32,768 nucleotides of DNA, taken from NCBI RefSeq assembly GCF_913775355.1, contig NZ_CAJYIU010000089.1, forward strand, positions 1-32,768, written 5' to 3'. The position numbers and the translations under genes are program-made. Position 1 is the stretch's first letter, and each line of letters opens with the position of its first letter. This DNA comes from an uncultured Aureimonas sp. (GTDB taxonomy: Bacteria; Pseudomonadota; Alphaproteobacteria; Rhizobiales; Rhizobiaceae). Positions 8,172 to 16,168 of this stretch are shown in pieces. A model generated the notes under the pieces. That model made no database searches, was not told the DNA's origin, and saw nothing but the letters and a program-made list of their open reading frames with translations.

Positions 8172-8339
8172 GCCCTGTATCAGTTCTTCCTCGAGGGGGT
8201 CGCCGGCCGGAGAAGCCTCAACCTCGGCGACGGCATCCATCCGAACGCGGCCGGCGTGAAGCGCATCGTCGACGGCATTCTCCCGGCCGTCGTTCGCGAA
8301 CTGGATAGGCTCAAGGCGCGTCGCTCGCCTGCCGGGTGA
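8172..8339 (+). pseudogene. GDSL-type arylesterase (TesA-like), C-terminal remnant
   Basis: The last ~55 codons read ALYQFFLEGVAGRRSLNLGDGIHPNAAGVKRIVDGILPAVVRELDRLK and end in TGA. This matches the C-terminus of periplasmic SGNH/GDSL arylesterases, including the catalytic-block D-x-x-H in DGIHPNAAG. The GDS nucleophile block and everything else upstream is absent. It is replaced by the IS5-family transposase remnant that ends about 25 bases earlier, and no matching 5' half was found on the other side of the IS. The esterase was therefore truncated by insertion followed by deletion or rearrangement. The in-frame ATG at 8142 begins within IS-derived sequence and is unlikely to be used. Confidence 0.75.
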
Positions 8340-8449
8340 GGTCAGCGCCAAGCGCGATCCGTGAGGCGGCGACGGTGATCGTCCATGGCGCCGGCGCCGG
8401 GCCACGCTAGCTCCCGACGCAGTCGAGAAGCCGCCCCGGGAGCCGCCGC

Positions 8450-9997
8450 ATGATCGTGTTCGAGACCATCCTCGCGATGCTGGCGATTGGCGTCCTCATC
8501 CTCGGCCTCGCGCGGCGGCGGCACCTCCCCTACCCCGTCCTCCTCTCCGTCGCGGGGGTCGGCATCGCTCTGGCGCCGTTCCATGTCGAGTTCCATCTGG
8601 AGCCCGAGCTGGTACTGGCGCTCTTCGTGGCGCCCGTCCTCCTCGACGCCGCCTACGACACCTCGTGGCGCGACCTGAAGCGCAACTGGGGCGCGGTCCT
8701 AAGCCTCGCGCTCGTCGCGGTCGGTGTCACCACCGCCGCGGTCGCCCTCGTCGTCCACCTCCTCGTGCCGAGCATTCCCTGGGCGGCCGCCATCGCGATC
8801 GGGGCCATCGTCGCGCCGCCGGACGCGGTCGCGACGACGACCGTCCTGCAGGATGTGCGCCTGCCGCATCGCGTCTCGGTGATCCTGCGCAACGAGGCGC
8901 TCCTCAACGATGCCTCGACGCTCCTGATCTATCGCCTGGCGCTGGCCGCCGTCGCCTCCGGGGGAAGCATCGGCGCCGAGGTGATCGCGCCCGCCTTCCT
9001 GCTCTCGCTCGTCGGCAGCGTGGCCGCGGGGCTGGGGCTCGCATGGCTGGTCGGCAACATCACGCGGCGGATCGAGGACGCGCCCTCGTCGATCATCTTC
9101 CAGTTCGTCTCGACGTTCGGAGTCTGGGTGGTGTCCGAGCGGCTCGGCATGTCCCCGATCCTCTCGGTCGTCGCCTACGGCATGACGTTGGCGCGGCTTC
9201 CGGGAGCCTACCAGTCGGCAAGCCTGCGCATCCCGTCCTTCGCGGTCTGGGATACGGCGGTCGTCGTTCTCAACATCGTCGCCTTCCTCGTCATCGGCCT
9301 GGAGCTCGGCGCCGTCATCACGGCCGCACCCGAAGGCGAACTCGGGCGATGGGCCACCGTCGGCACAGCCGTCCTTCTTACCGTCATCGCGGTACGGCTC
9401 GTCTGGACGCTCGCGGCCGCCCTTTGGAGCCGTCGGCAGATCGATCGCCACGAAGGTTGGGACGTGGACGGGGTGCCCCCGGACTGGCGCACCGGCCTCG
9501 TCGTCGGCTGGGCGGGCACGCGGGGCATCGTCACCGTTGCGACGGCGCTGGCCCTGCCTGGCGACTTCCCTGAGCGCGACATGCTCCTGTTCTGCGCCTT
9601 CGCCGTCACGCTCGGCACCCTCGTGATCCAAGGGCCGACGCTGCGCCCCCTGGTGAAGGCGCTGAGGCTCGCCGACGACGGTCCCGTCGCACGCGAGGTC
9701 AGAACGGCGCGCGTCGCCCTCGCCGAAGCCGGCCTCTCGGCCACCCGCGACGACGCGGCGGCGGGCGCCGAGATCCTGCGGGAGGAACTGGAGTTCGAAC
9801 GGCGTGTCGCGCAGGAAGCAACCGAGGGCGACGGCCGGCCGACACCGCCCGAGAAGGCGCTCCGGGCGAGGGTCCTTGCGGTGCGCCGGCAGCGGCTGCT
9901 CGCCCTTCGCCGGGACGGCATGATCGGTGACGACGCCTTCCACATCATCGAGGAGGAACTCGACCTTGCCGATCTCGCGACGGCGACGAGAACCTGA
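8450..9997 (+). CDS. Na+/H+ antiporter, CPA1 (NhaP-type) family
   Basis: This 515-residue protein has about twelve hydrophobic segments over residues 1-400, then a charged cytoplasmic tail of ~115 residues. Hallmarks are EPELVLALFVAPVLLDAAYDTSWRDLKRN (TM3 region), IAIGAIVAPPDAVATTTVLQ with Asp125, and the ion-binding helix RNEALLNDASTLLIYRLAL with Asn153-Asp154. Also typical is GWAGTRGIVTVATALALP with the conserved Arg. The more usual forms are SPTDA and GESLLNDGTA, so this is a divergent subgroup. CPA1 proteins exchange Na+ or K+ for protons across the inner membrane for pH and salt homeostasis. The ATG has a CGGGAG ribosome site 7 bases upstream. The gene is alone in its transcription unit, downstream of the IS/esterase scar. 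Confidence 0.92.
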   Translation: MIVFETILAMLAIGVLILGLARRRHLPYPVLLSVAGVGIALAPFHVEFHLEPELVLALFVAPVLLDAAYDTSWRDLKRNWGAVLSLALVAVGVTTAAVALVVHLLVPSIPWAAAIAIGAIVAPPDAVATTTVLQDVRLPHRVSVILRNEALLNDASTLLIYRLALAAVASGGSIGAEVIAPAFLLSLVGSVAAGLGLAWLVGNITRRIEDAPSSIIFQFVSTFGVWVVSERLGMSPILSVVAYGMTLARLPGAYQSASLRIPSFAVWDTAVVVLNIVAFLVIGLELGAVITAAPEGELGRWATVGTAVLLTVIAVRLVWTLAAALWSRRQIDRHEGWDVDGVPPDWRTGLVVGWAGTRGIVTVATALALPGDFPERDMLLFCAFAVTLGTLVIQGPTLRPLVKALRLADDGPVAREVRTARVALAEAGLSATRDDAAAGAEILREELEFERRVAQEATEGDGRPTPPEKALRARVLAVRRQRLLALRRDGMIGDDAFHIIEEELDLADLATATRT

Positions 9998-10040
9998 CGG
10001 CGCACGGCTCGCTGCCGGTCTCCTGCGGTCCCTCGATCCG

Positions 10041-10073
10041 GCCGGACGAGAAGGTGGCACCGTGCCGTCCGGC
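10041..10073. terminator. GC-rich hairpin between convergent genes
   Basis: The arms GCCGGACG (10041-10048) and CGTCCGGC (10066-10073) are perfect complements. They enclose a 17-base loop that itself contains GGCAC/GTGCC complementarity. It lies 44 bases after the antiporter stop and before the convergent minus-strand gene ending at 10259. There is no T-tract on either strand, so termination is a guess. Confidence 0.35.
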
Positions 10074-10258
10074 GTGTCCGAACGCCGTCGTCAGTGGCGA
10101 CGAGTCCGATCCGAACGGCACGCCGGCGCATCGAGGGTCGCCCGGTCGCGGCCGAGCATGAGCCGAGCGAACGTTTCGTTATCCGCTCGGTCCCGCGGTG
10201 CTGCAGTCGACGGGCGCGAAGCCTCGATCGATTGAACGCCGGTGGCGGGACCATGCCT

Positions 10259-11389
10259 CTAGCGCACGATGCGCCAGAGCTGCGTCGGCAGCGCGGCCGG
10301 GGCGTCCGGCTTGAAGAAGGCGCTGTCCTGAATGCGCGAGGTGGTGACGTAGACCGTTCCGTCCGGCTCTTCGGCGAGCGTGTCCGGCCAGCGCAGGCGC
10401 TCGTCCTTGACGAGGATGCGGGGCTCGCCGGAGGCGCCGGACGACAGGTCGCGGATCTTGACGGCGTCGTCCTGCGGCGCGGTGACGTACATGTCGCCGC
10501 TTTCGCGCCCGATGAGAAGGCCGTCCGCGACGCCGTTCCGGCCGACGGTCTCGACCTTCGCCGCGACGTCGACGCTCCCGTTCAGCGCCCCGACGAGCAC
10601 GGCCGTCTCGATCCGGTAGAGCGTGTCGCCCTTGATCGCCTGCCAGTAGAGGTGCCGACCGTTCTTCGACAGGGCGATGCCGTCGGCCGAGAACTCGACG
10701 CCGCGCCCGTCGGGCCGGCGAAGCGGCTGGCCGTCCGCTTCCACGACGAGCCCCTTCTTCACCTGCGTCGAGGGGTCGCCGTCGAGAACGCGCACGGCCT
10801 TCCCGCTGTCGAGGTCGACCACGACGAGCGCCCCTCTCGCGCCGCTGTCGGTGATGAAGGCGTGACGCCCGTCCGGCGAGAAACGGACGTCGTTGAGGTA
10901 GGACCCCTGGGGCGCGACACTCTCGTCGAAGCGAAGCGTCTTCGTGGCCGCGTTGGTCGCGAGTTCGATGCGCACCAGCTTCGGGGCGCCCGGCACGAGA
11001 AGGCTTTGCGCCGGCGCGCCGGCGTCCCGCGCCCAGACCGAGCCGCGCCCGTCGGCGACGACGCTCTGAACGCAGACGAAGTGGTCGCCGGCCGACAGTT
11101 CGTCCTTCCGGGCGTTGCGCCAGGCGTTCCAGTCTCCGTTCGGATAAGGTCGGATCGAGCCGTCCTTGCCGACTTCCGCGACCGAGACGGGCGCGTCCTC
11201 CGTCCAGCGTGGGAAGTTGACGAAGATGCGCCCGTCCTCCGAGACGGTGACGCCCGTCACCTGATGGGGGAAGTCCGCGACCTTCTCGACTGTGGCTGGC
11301 GCGGTTTGCGCCGATGCGGGAAGTGCGACGAAAAGGACCGCGGCAGTCGACAGGGCGGCGGCGGTAAGGCGTGACAGAGGTTGGTTCAT
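10259..11389 (-). CDS. Secreted Yellow/major-royal-jelly-like beta-propeller protein (L-dopachrome tautomerase-related)
   Basis: This is 376 residues from the ATG at 11389. A Sec signal peptide (MNQPLSRLTAAALSTAAVLFVALPASA, cut before QTAPA) supports that start, while the open frame extending upstream to 11665 is not protein-like. The mature part follows the bacterial MRJP/SMP-30-like pattern: FPHQVTGVTVSEDGRIFVNFPRWTEDAP, ADGRGSVWARDAGAP, SYLNDVRFSPDGRHAFITDSGARGALVVVDLDSGK, RGVEFSADGIALSKNGRHLYWQAIKGDTLYRIET, VADGLLIGRESGDMYVTAPQDDAV and LRWPDTLAEEPDGTVYVTTSRI. These are repeated propeller blades. Bacterial members are often labelled gluconolactonase or L-dopachrome tautomerase-related, but their reaction is not established. 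It lies 315 bases downstream of the exported SDR gene on the same strand, so both products should be in the periplasm. Confidence 0.87.
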   Translation of the reverse strand: MNQPLSRLTAAALSTAAVLFVALPASAQTAPATVEKVADFPHQVTGVTVSEDGRIFVNFPRWTEDAPVSVAEVGKDGSIRPYPNGDWNAWRNARKDELSAGDHFVCVQSVVADGRGSVWARDAGAPAQSLLVPGAPKLVRIELATNAATKTLRFDESVAPQGSYLNDVRFSPDGRHAFITDSGARGALVVVDLDSGKAVRVLDGDPSTQVKKGLVVEADGQPLRRPDGRGVEFSADGIALSKNGRHLYWQAIKGDTLYRIETAVLVGALNGSVDVAAKVETVGRNGVADGLLIGRESGDMYVTAPQDDAVKIRDLSSGASGEPRILVKDERLRWPDTLAEEPDGTVYVTTSRIQDSAFFKPDAPAALPTQLWRIVR

Positions 11390-11704
11390 CGTCGTCTCGC
11401 TGGTCGGCCGGACGGTCCGGCATCGCTGGTCCGAGACGAACGCCCGAACCGCCATGTTCTCCCGGGGGTTCGCATCGGTCTTTCCAGAGCCGGCCAACGA
11501 TGTCGCGGCATCACGTCCTGAATCACGCGAGCATTCCCGTTTGTCGTATTCCCGGTGCCCGCTGTGCCGCAGGATGGGCTCAGTCCGAGGCGGGATACGC
11601 GAACTCGGTGGAGCGGCGCCCGGCGATGGGATTGCTTCGCCGCGGCTTTCGTTCTCTCGGATCAAGAGGCGAGACGCCGAGGTGCTCGGGGTTGACCGCT
11701 TCGT
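11390..11704. other. 315-base gap, upstream region of the MRJP-like gene
   Basis: This separates the SDR stop (11705) from the MRJP-like start (11389). It presumably carries the promoter of the latter, but I see no clear -35/-10 pair or hairpin. An open frame runs through it in phase with the downstream gene, without recognisable protein sequence. Confidence 0.5.
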
Positions 11705-12706
11705 TCAGGCCGGCTGGCCGTTACCGCCGGTCGAACCGAAGATCTGCCCCGTGGAGTAGCTGAGGAGCGGATCGGCGGCCGCGACGTAGAGGCCCGCGAT
11801 CTCGGCCGGCTGCCCCGCGCGTCCCATCGGCGAGTCGCCGCCGAACATGCGCAGCTTCTCTTCCGTCGCGCCGCCCGACACCTGAAGCGGCGTCCAGAAC
11901 GGGCCCGGCGCGACCGCGTTGACCCGGATACCGCGCGGCGCGAGTTCCTTCGCCAGCCCCTTCGTGAAGTTGAGCACCGCGGCACGGGTCATCGCATAGT
12001 GCATGATCTCGGGCGACGGGTTGCCGGCCTGCTCTGACGAGGTGTTCACGATGACCGCGCCGGCACCCATTCGCTCCAGCGCGGCTTTCGTCAGCCAGAA
12101 CGGCGCGTAGACGTTGGTCTTCATCGTATCGTCGAACAGGTCCGACGAGATGTCAGCGATCGATGGCCGCGTCTGCTGCAGGGCCGCGTTGTTGACGAGA
12201 ATATCGAGGCCACCCAGCTGGTCGGCCGCCTGCGCCACGAGGCTCCGGCAGAACGCCTCGGTCCGCAGATCGCCGGGAATGGCGACGGCCTTGCGCCCCT
12301 CCGCCTCGATCAGGGCGACCACTTCCTTCGCGTCCGGCTCTTCGGCCGGCAGGTAGTTGATGGCAACGTCGGCCCCTTCGCGAGCGTACGCGATGGCCGC
12401 GGCCCGGCCGATGCCGCTGTCGCCGCCGGTGATAAGCGCCTTCTTGCCGGCCAGCCTGCCCGAGCCCTTGTAGCTTGTCTCGCCATGGTCGGGCCGCGGG
12501 TTCATCTTCGAGGCGAGGCCGGGCCAGGGCTGCATCTCGGTGGGATAGGGGGGCGCCGGATAGGCGGCGGCACCCGGGGCGGTCGGGGCGGCGGGGGTGG
12601 CGGCCTCGGCCTGTGCGGACGCCCGCGTATTGGAGGCGAGCGTCACGGCGGCGCCGGCGGTCAACGCCGCTCCGGCCAGAAACGTGCGGCGGTTCGTATC
12701 GGTCAT
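11705..12706 (-). CDS. Tat-exported SDR-family oxidoreductase with YxxxR in place of YxxxK
   Basis: This is 333 residues from the ATG at 12706 (GGAGAG upstream). A twin-arginine signal opens the protein (NRRTFLAGAALTAGAAVTLASNTRASAQ, residues 5-32). A Pro/Ala linker follows, then PYPTEMQPWPGLASKMNPRPDHGE typical of the YhdF/GSP39-like SDR group. The Rossmann motif is GGDSGIG (94-100), then NNAA (172-175), Asn198 and Ser224. The catalytic segment reads MHYAMTRAAV, so Tyr237 is present but the usual Lys four residues later is Arg241 (codon CGT). PGPFWTPLQVSGG and STGQIFGSTGG complete the fold. SDRs of this group act on sugars or alcohols with NAD(P). Export through Tat would carry the folded, cofactor-loaded enzyme to the periplasm. 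The substrate is unknown. Confidence 0.9.
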   Translation of the reverse strand: MTDTNRRTFLAGAALTAGAAVTLASNTRASAQAEAATPAAPTAPGAAAYPAPPYPTEMQPWPGLASKMNPRPDHGETSYKGSGRLAGKKALITGGDSGIGRAAAIAYAREGADVAINYLPAEEPDAKEVVALIEAEGRKAVAIPGDLRTEAFCRSLVAQAADQLGGLDILVNNAALQQTRPSIADISSDLFDDTMKTNVYAPFWLTKAALERMGAGAVIVNTSSEQAGNPSPEIMHYAMTRAAVLNFTKGLAKELAPRGIRVNAVAPGPFWTPLQVSGGATEEKLRMFGGDSPMGRAGQPAEIAGLYVAAADPLLSYSTGQIFGSTGGNGQPA

Positions 12707-13014
12707 GGGGCATCTCTCCGTCTTCCAGAGCGAAGCCCGCAGCGAACCGATGGTTCCCGGTCGCATTTGCCGCATGTGGAAACGCCGCTTGCGCCCGAGC
12801 CCGCACGAGACCACCGCCGGCTCCGCCGCAAGCTGCTCAAGCCCTGCTACGGGCGCTCTCGCTCGCGGCGATACCGATGGATCGGGCGAAGCATTCCGTT
12901 AACGTGTCATAAAATTGGGTTAAATTCCTCCCTCGCCGGTTTATCCGGGGGCGATGAAATTCCGGCACTTCCCACGCCATCGAGTCTCGACTCCATCAAC
13001 TGGCGAATGCGGAA
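12707..13014. promoter_or_regulatory. Divergent promoter region between SDR and flagellin genes
   Basis: The 308-base gap lies between two divergent starts. The only AT-rich patch is at about 12898-12930 (GTTAACGTGTCATAAAATTGGGTTAAATT), a likely promoter core. I could not fit a clean sigma70, sigma28 or EcfG consensus pair with standard spacing. No RNA gene was recognised. Confidence 0.4.
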
Positions 13015-15525
13015 ATGATGATCACGGCCCTGTCCGGCAGCGAGCTGCCGGCGTTTCGATCGCTGAGGCGCATCGACCAGCAGATCGCCCTGTCCAAGGC
13101 CCGTCTGGCAACGGGCCTGCGGGTGACGAGCCCTTCGAGCGATCCCGCGACGTGGCGGGTTTCGACCGAATTCCGATCCCGGGCGTCCGCCCTCTCGGTG
13201 CTCCGCGCCGATCTCGACCGGGCCCATGTTCTGACGGCCCGAGGCGCGGACGGGCTGAGCCACACGCGAGAGGCCCTGCAGGCGCTCCAACTGCTGCTGG
13301 CGAAGGCGAAGAGCGATCCGGCGGAGCGATCCGCCCTCGACGCCGAATTGCGCTCCGCGGTCGAAGCGCTGCGAACGATCGCAGGGGAAGCGTCCGTTTC
13401 GGGAACCGGCATCCTCACGGGGTCGGCCGACATCCTGACGTTTCCAGGATCCCTCGAGACCGACCCCACGCGTTACGCGATCGCTCTCGACAAGAGCCGG
13501 ACCGTCCTCTTCGGCATGGGATCGGGGGACGGCCTCCTCGAGACACCGTTCGATCTTTCGGGTCTGTCGGCAGTCGACAGCACCGGCGCGGCCTTGCCCG
13601 GCCTTTCGGGAGCGACGACGGATGATCCGGGAGCCGACGCCTTCTCCGTGCCGGCGAACGGGCTCGCCGGCACGAATGTCGGTGTCACCGCTGGCGTCGG
13701 CGCGCGGGATGCCACCGGCGCGTCCCTCCGCCTCGGCTCCCTCGATGCTGCAACGTTCGGAAGCGGCGACCGGCTGCAGTTCGATCTGACGGTGGATGGC
13801 GTGCGCCGGACCGTGACGGTGGCTCTTCCCACGGCCGCGAACGCGGGTTCGTTCGCGACGGCGCTGCAGGGCGCGGTCGACACGGCGATGGGCAGTGGCA
13901 GGGTGCGGGTCACCACCGGGACGGACGGCGCGATCACCCTCGCCACGGCCAGCACGGGAGCGGGCGCCAGTCTCGCCGTCGCGAACATCGCCGTATCGGA
14001 CGGGAACGGAACCGTGACGGGCACCGGCGGCCTCAGTCCCCAATCGGCCTACAGTTCGACGCAGGCGACCATCGGCGGCCAATCTCGAACCTACGATGCC
14101 TTGGGCAGCTTCAGTCTGGCCGGCGTCGACAGCACCGATCGGCTGCGCCTGCAGATCGACGCCCTCGCCGGCGGTCAGGCCGGCTCCGGAACGATCAACG
14201 TCCAGCTGGCCGGGGTGACGGATACGACCTCCATGGCGGTTGCCATCAACGCCGCCATCGGTCGCGATCCGACCTATGGCGCGTATGTCGGCGCCACCGT
14301 CGTCGGCGGCGAGGTCGCCGTCTACCTGAAGATCAGCGGCAACATCCGGGTTTCCTCCATCACCGGCATCGACGGAAACGGCGCCACCGTCGGCGATAGC
14401 GGTCTGCGCCCTGGATCGTCGAGCGGAACCGCGGCGGTGAGCGGAACACGCGCGGCCTTCACCACCGGGTCCGACTTCGAGGGGCCGGTGACGATCGCAG
14501 ACGGCGGAACACTGCGCTTCGATCTCGTGCGCAACGGCGATCCCACCACGGTCACCATCACGAAGGCGGACGTCGACAATGCGCTGGCCTCGGATGCCGG
14601 CTACGGTCCGTCGAGCGGAACGATCGCCGATGCGGCGGCGCTGGCGCGCGTCGTCGCGGAGGCCATGCGACGCGCCGGGATCGGCGACGTGTCGGTGGCC
14701 GCGTCGGGTCGGCGGCTGCAGTTCACCGCGACCGGCCCATCCGCCGATGGCGACACGCTCGAACTCCGAAACGTCCAGTCACCGATCGTCGCCGCAACGC
14801 AGGCCACTCTGACGACCGGCAGCGATCTCGCCGGACCGCTGGTTCTCGACGAAAGCCAGTCGATCTCCTTCGAACTCTCGGTGGACGGGCGACCCGGAAC
14901 CCTCGTCACGCTCGACCGCGGCACGATCGAGGCGGCTCTCGGCACGGACGCCGGATTTTCCGCTGGGCGGATCGAGGACGCGGATCAGCTCGCCCGGGTC
15001 GTGCGGCAGGCCCTCGCCGAGGCCGGGGTGGCGGGCGTGGACGTCGCCGCCTCTGCGAACCGGCTCCGGTTCACGAAGGCCGTCGCGGGCAGCGGCAGCC
15101 TGGCGCTCGCCGGCGTCACCCTCCGCTCCGGCTCGGCGCTTCCCGCAGGCACCACGCTCATGACGCTCGATCGGACCGTCGAGGCCCTCGCCGCCCTGGA
15201 CGACGGTCGCTTCCTCCAGCATGTCGACGCCATCGCCTCGAACATCGCCGTGCTCGTCGCGCGGGTGATCGAGGCGGAGGATTACGTCGGGCACGTCGGC
15301 TCCCAACTTCGCATCCAGTCAAGCTTCAGCGCCCGTCTGGAAGGCATCTATCGGGACGCGTTCAGGACGATGGCGGAGGTCGACATGAGCGCCGAACAGG
15401 CGCGGCTGAAGGCGCTGGAGGTGCGGCGCGAACTCCTGAAACGCGCCCTGTCGATCATGGACGGGTCGAGACAGAACCTGCTCCTGCTGTTCCAGGACTG
15501 GGCACCCGCGGGTCAGGCCCGGTAG
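13015..15525 (+). CDS. Large flagellin with four-repeat central region
   Basis: This is an 836-residue flagellin-type protein. The N-terminal D0/D1 helices read FRSLRRIDQQIALSKARLATGLRVTSPSSDPATW, then STEFRSRASALSVLRADLDRA. The C-terminal helices read RTVEALAALDDGRFLQHVDAIASNIAVLVARVIEAEDYVGHVGSQLRIQ and AEVDMSAEQARLKALEVRRELLKRALSIMDGSRQNLLLLF. Alphaproteobacterial flagellins are usually 270-550 residues. Here about 500 central residues are degenerate repeats at about 238-340, 351-463, 483-598 and 600-705, each a beta-rich unit with D-x-L-x-F-x-L followed by an Ala-rich helix and VRV/VAAS-x-x-RLxF. Export is by the flagellar type III system, so no signal peptide is expected. The start is ATGATG with a weak GGAA upstream. 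No other flagellar gene is in the window. It could instead be an FlgL-like hook-filament junction protein. Confidence 0.85.
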   Translation: MMITALSGSELPAFRSLRRIDQQIALSKARLATGLRVTSPSSDPATWRVSTEFRSRASALSVLRADLDRAHVLTARGADGLSHTREALQALQLLLAKAKSDPAERSALDAELRSAVEALRTIAGEASVSGTGILTGSADILTFPGSLETDPTRYAIALDKSRTVLFGMGSGDGLLETPFDLSGLSAVDSTGAALPGLSGATTDDPGADAFSVPANGLAGTNVGVTAGVGARDATGASLRLGSLDAATFGSGDRLQFDLTVDGVRRTVTVALPTAANAGSFATALQGAVDTAMGSGRVRVTTGTDGAITLATASTGAGASLAVANIAVSDGNGTVTGTGGLSPQSAYSSTQATIGGQSRTYDALGSFSLAGVDSTDRLRLQIDALAGGQAGSGTINVQLAGVTDTTSMAVAINAAIGRDPTYGAYVGATVVGGEVAVYLKISGNIRVSSITGIDGNGATVGDSGLRPGSSSGTAAVSGTRAAFTTGSDFEGPVTIADGGTLRFDLVRNGDPTTVTITKADVDNALASDAGYGPSSGTIADAAALARVVAEAMRRAGIGDVSVAASGRRLQFTATGPSADGDTLELRNVQSPIVAATQATLTTGSDLAGPLVLDESQSISFELSVDGRPGTLVTLDRGTIEAALGTDAGFSAGRIEDADQLARVVRQALAEAGVAGVDVAASANRLRFTKAVAGSGSLALAGVTLRSGSALPAGTTLMTLDRTVEALAALDDGRFLQHVDAIASNIAVLVARVIEAEDYVGHVGSQLRIQSSFSARLEGIYRDAFRTMAEVDMSAEQARLKALEVRRELLKRALSIMDGSRQNLLLLFQDWAPAGQAR

Positions 15526-15916
15526 CGCTCCAGGCGGCGGCATGCGAGGCCGTCCTGCCTGTCCGGTTGGCCCTTGCGTGCGACGGGCCAGCGCGACTCC
15601 GATGCAAGGGCGGGCACGACGCGCCCACCGATCGTGAGTTGCCCGAGGGGGGGACCTCCGGCGTGCGGGAGGGGGGATCGCCGACGGGTCCAGCGAGGCG
15701 GTCGCGCTCGTCCATCGCAAAACGCCGTGCCGGGACGAGAGGGCCGGATTGGCCGGCGCCGCCCGCCGCTTCGCGTGCCGACGAACGATCACGAGCAGAC
15801 GACTGTGACCTCGACGCTGCGGATACCAACCGTAACATTTCGTCACGCCGGTGACGCCCTTCGGCCGCAGGTGGCGCCTACCCCTTGGCCCGACCAGATG
15901 GGGACCGCGAGGGGAC
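15526..15916. other. 391-base gap with hairpins and G-runs
   Basis: Downstream of the flagellin is an 8-base inverted repeat (GCCCTTGC 15570-15577, GCAAGGGC 15604-15611), a possible transcript end without a T-run. Runs of G at 15647-15653, 15667-15669 and 15671-15676 could form a G-quadruplex on the plus strand. A compact dyad CGTCAC-GCCG-GTGACG at 15841-15856 sits 60 bases before the next start. It could be an operator for the small-protein pair. No gene was recognised. Confidence 0.5.
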
Positions 15917-16165
15917 ATGGACCAGAACACAGACAGGGCGCTGCCGTCGAAGGGCGAGGTCGCGTTCCGCTTCGTTGCGTGCACCATGATTGCGCTCGCC
16001 CTCTACTACACGCCGGAGCTGAAATGGTCGTCCGGCGCCCCGGACGCTGCGACGGTCCAGGCGGACACCATGCCGGCCGCATCCGGCCGGGATGCGTCGC
16101 TCGAGGCCTGCGTCTCGCCCGATCGCCGCAGCCTTCTGATCGACGCGGCGATGAGGGCGAACTGA
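15917..16165 (+). CDS. Small single-pass membrane protein, unknown function
   Basis: This is 82 residues from the ATG at 15917, with GAGGGGA 3-9 bases upstream. This start is preferred to an in-frame ATG at 15851, whose extension is Arg/Pro/Gly rich and non-descript. The N-terminal MDQNTDRALPSKGEVAFRFVA leads into a hydrophobic segment FVACTMIALALYYTPELKW (about residues 20-38). The segment after it is Ala/Asp rich and ends CVSPDRRSLLIDAAMRAN. I recognise no family. It is followed after 3 bases by another unrecognised gene, and the two look like one transcription unit. Confidence 0.6.
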   Translation: MDQNTDRALPSKGEVAFRFVACTMIALALYYTPELKWSSGAPDAATVQADTMPAASGRDASLEACVSPDRRSLLIDAAMRAN

Positions 16166-16168
16166 ACC

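Noticed and set aside
8699-10060. 453-codon minus-strand frame opposite the antiporter gene
   Set aside because: Asp/Arg/Gly-rich antisense shadow; the plus strand encodes an unmistakable CPA1 protein.
10094-11374. 426-codon plus-strand frame opposite the MRJP-like gene
   Set aside because: Antisense shadow without homology; the minus-strand product has a signal peptide and propeller motifs.
12898-12935. EcfG-type (GGAAC/CGTT) or sigma28 promoter in the SDR-flagellin gap
   Set aside because: Only partial matches with wrong spacing on either strand; not enough to call.
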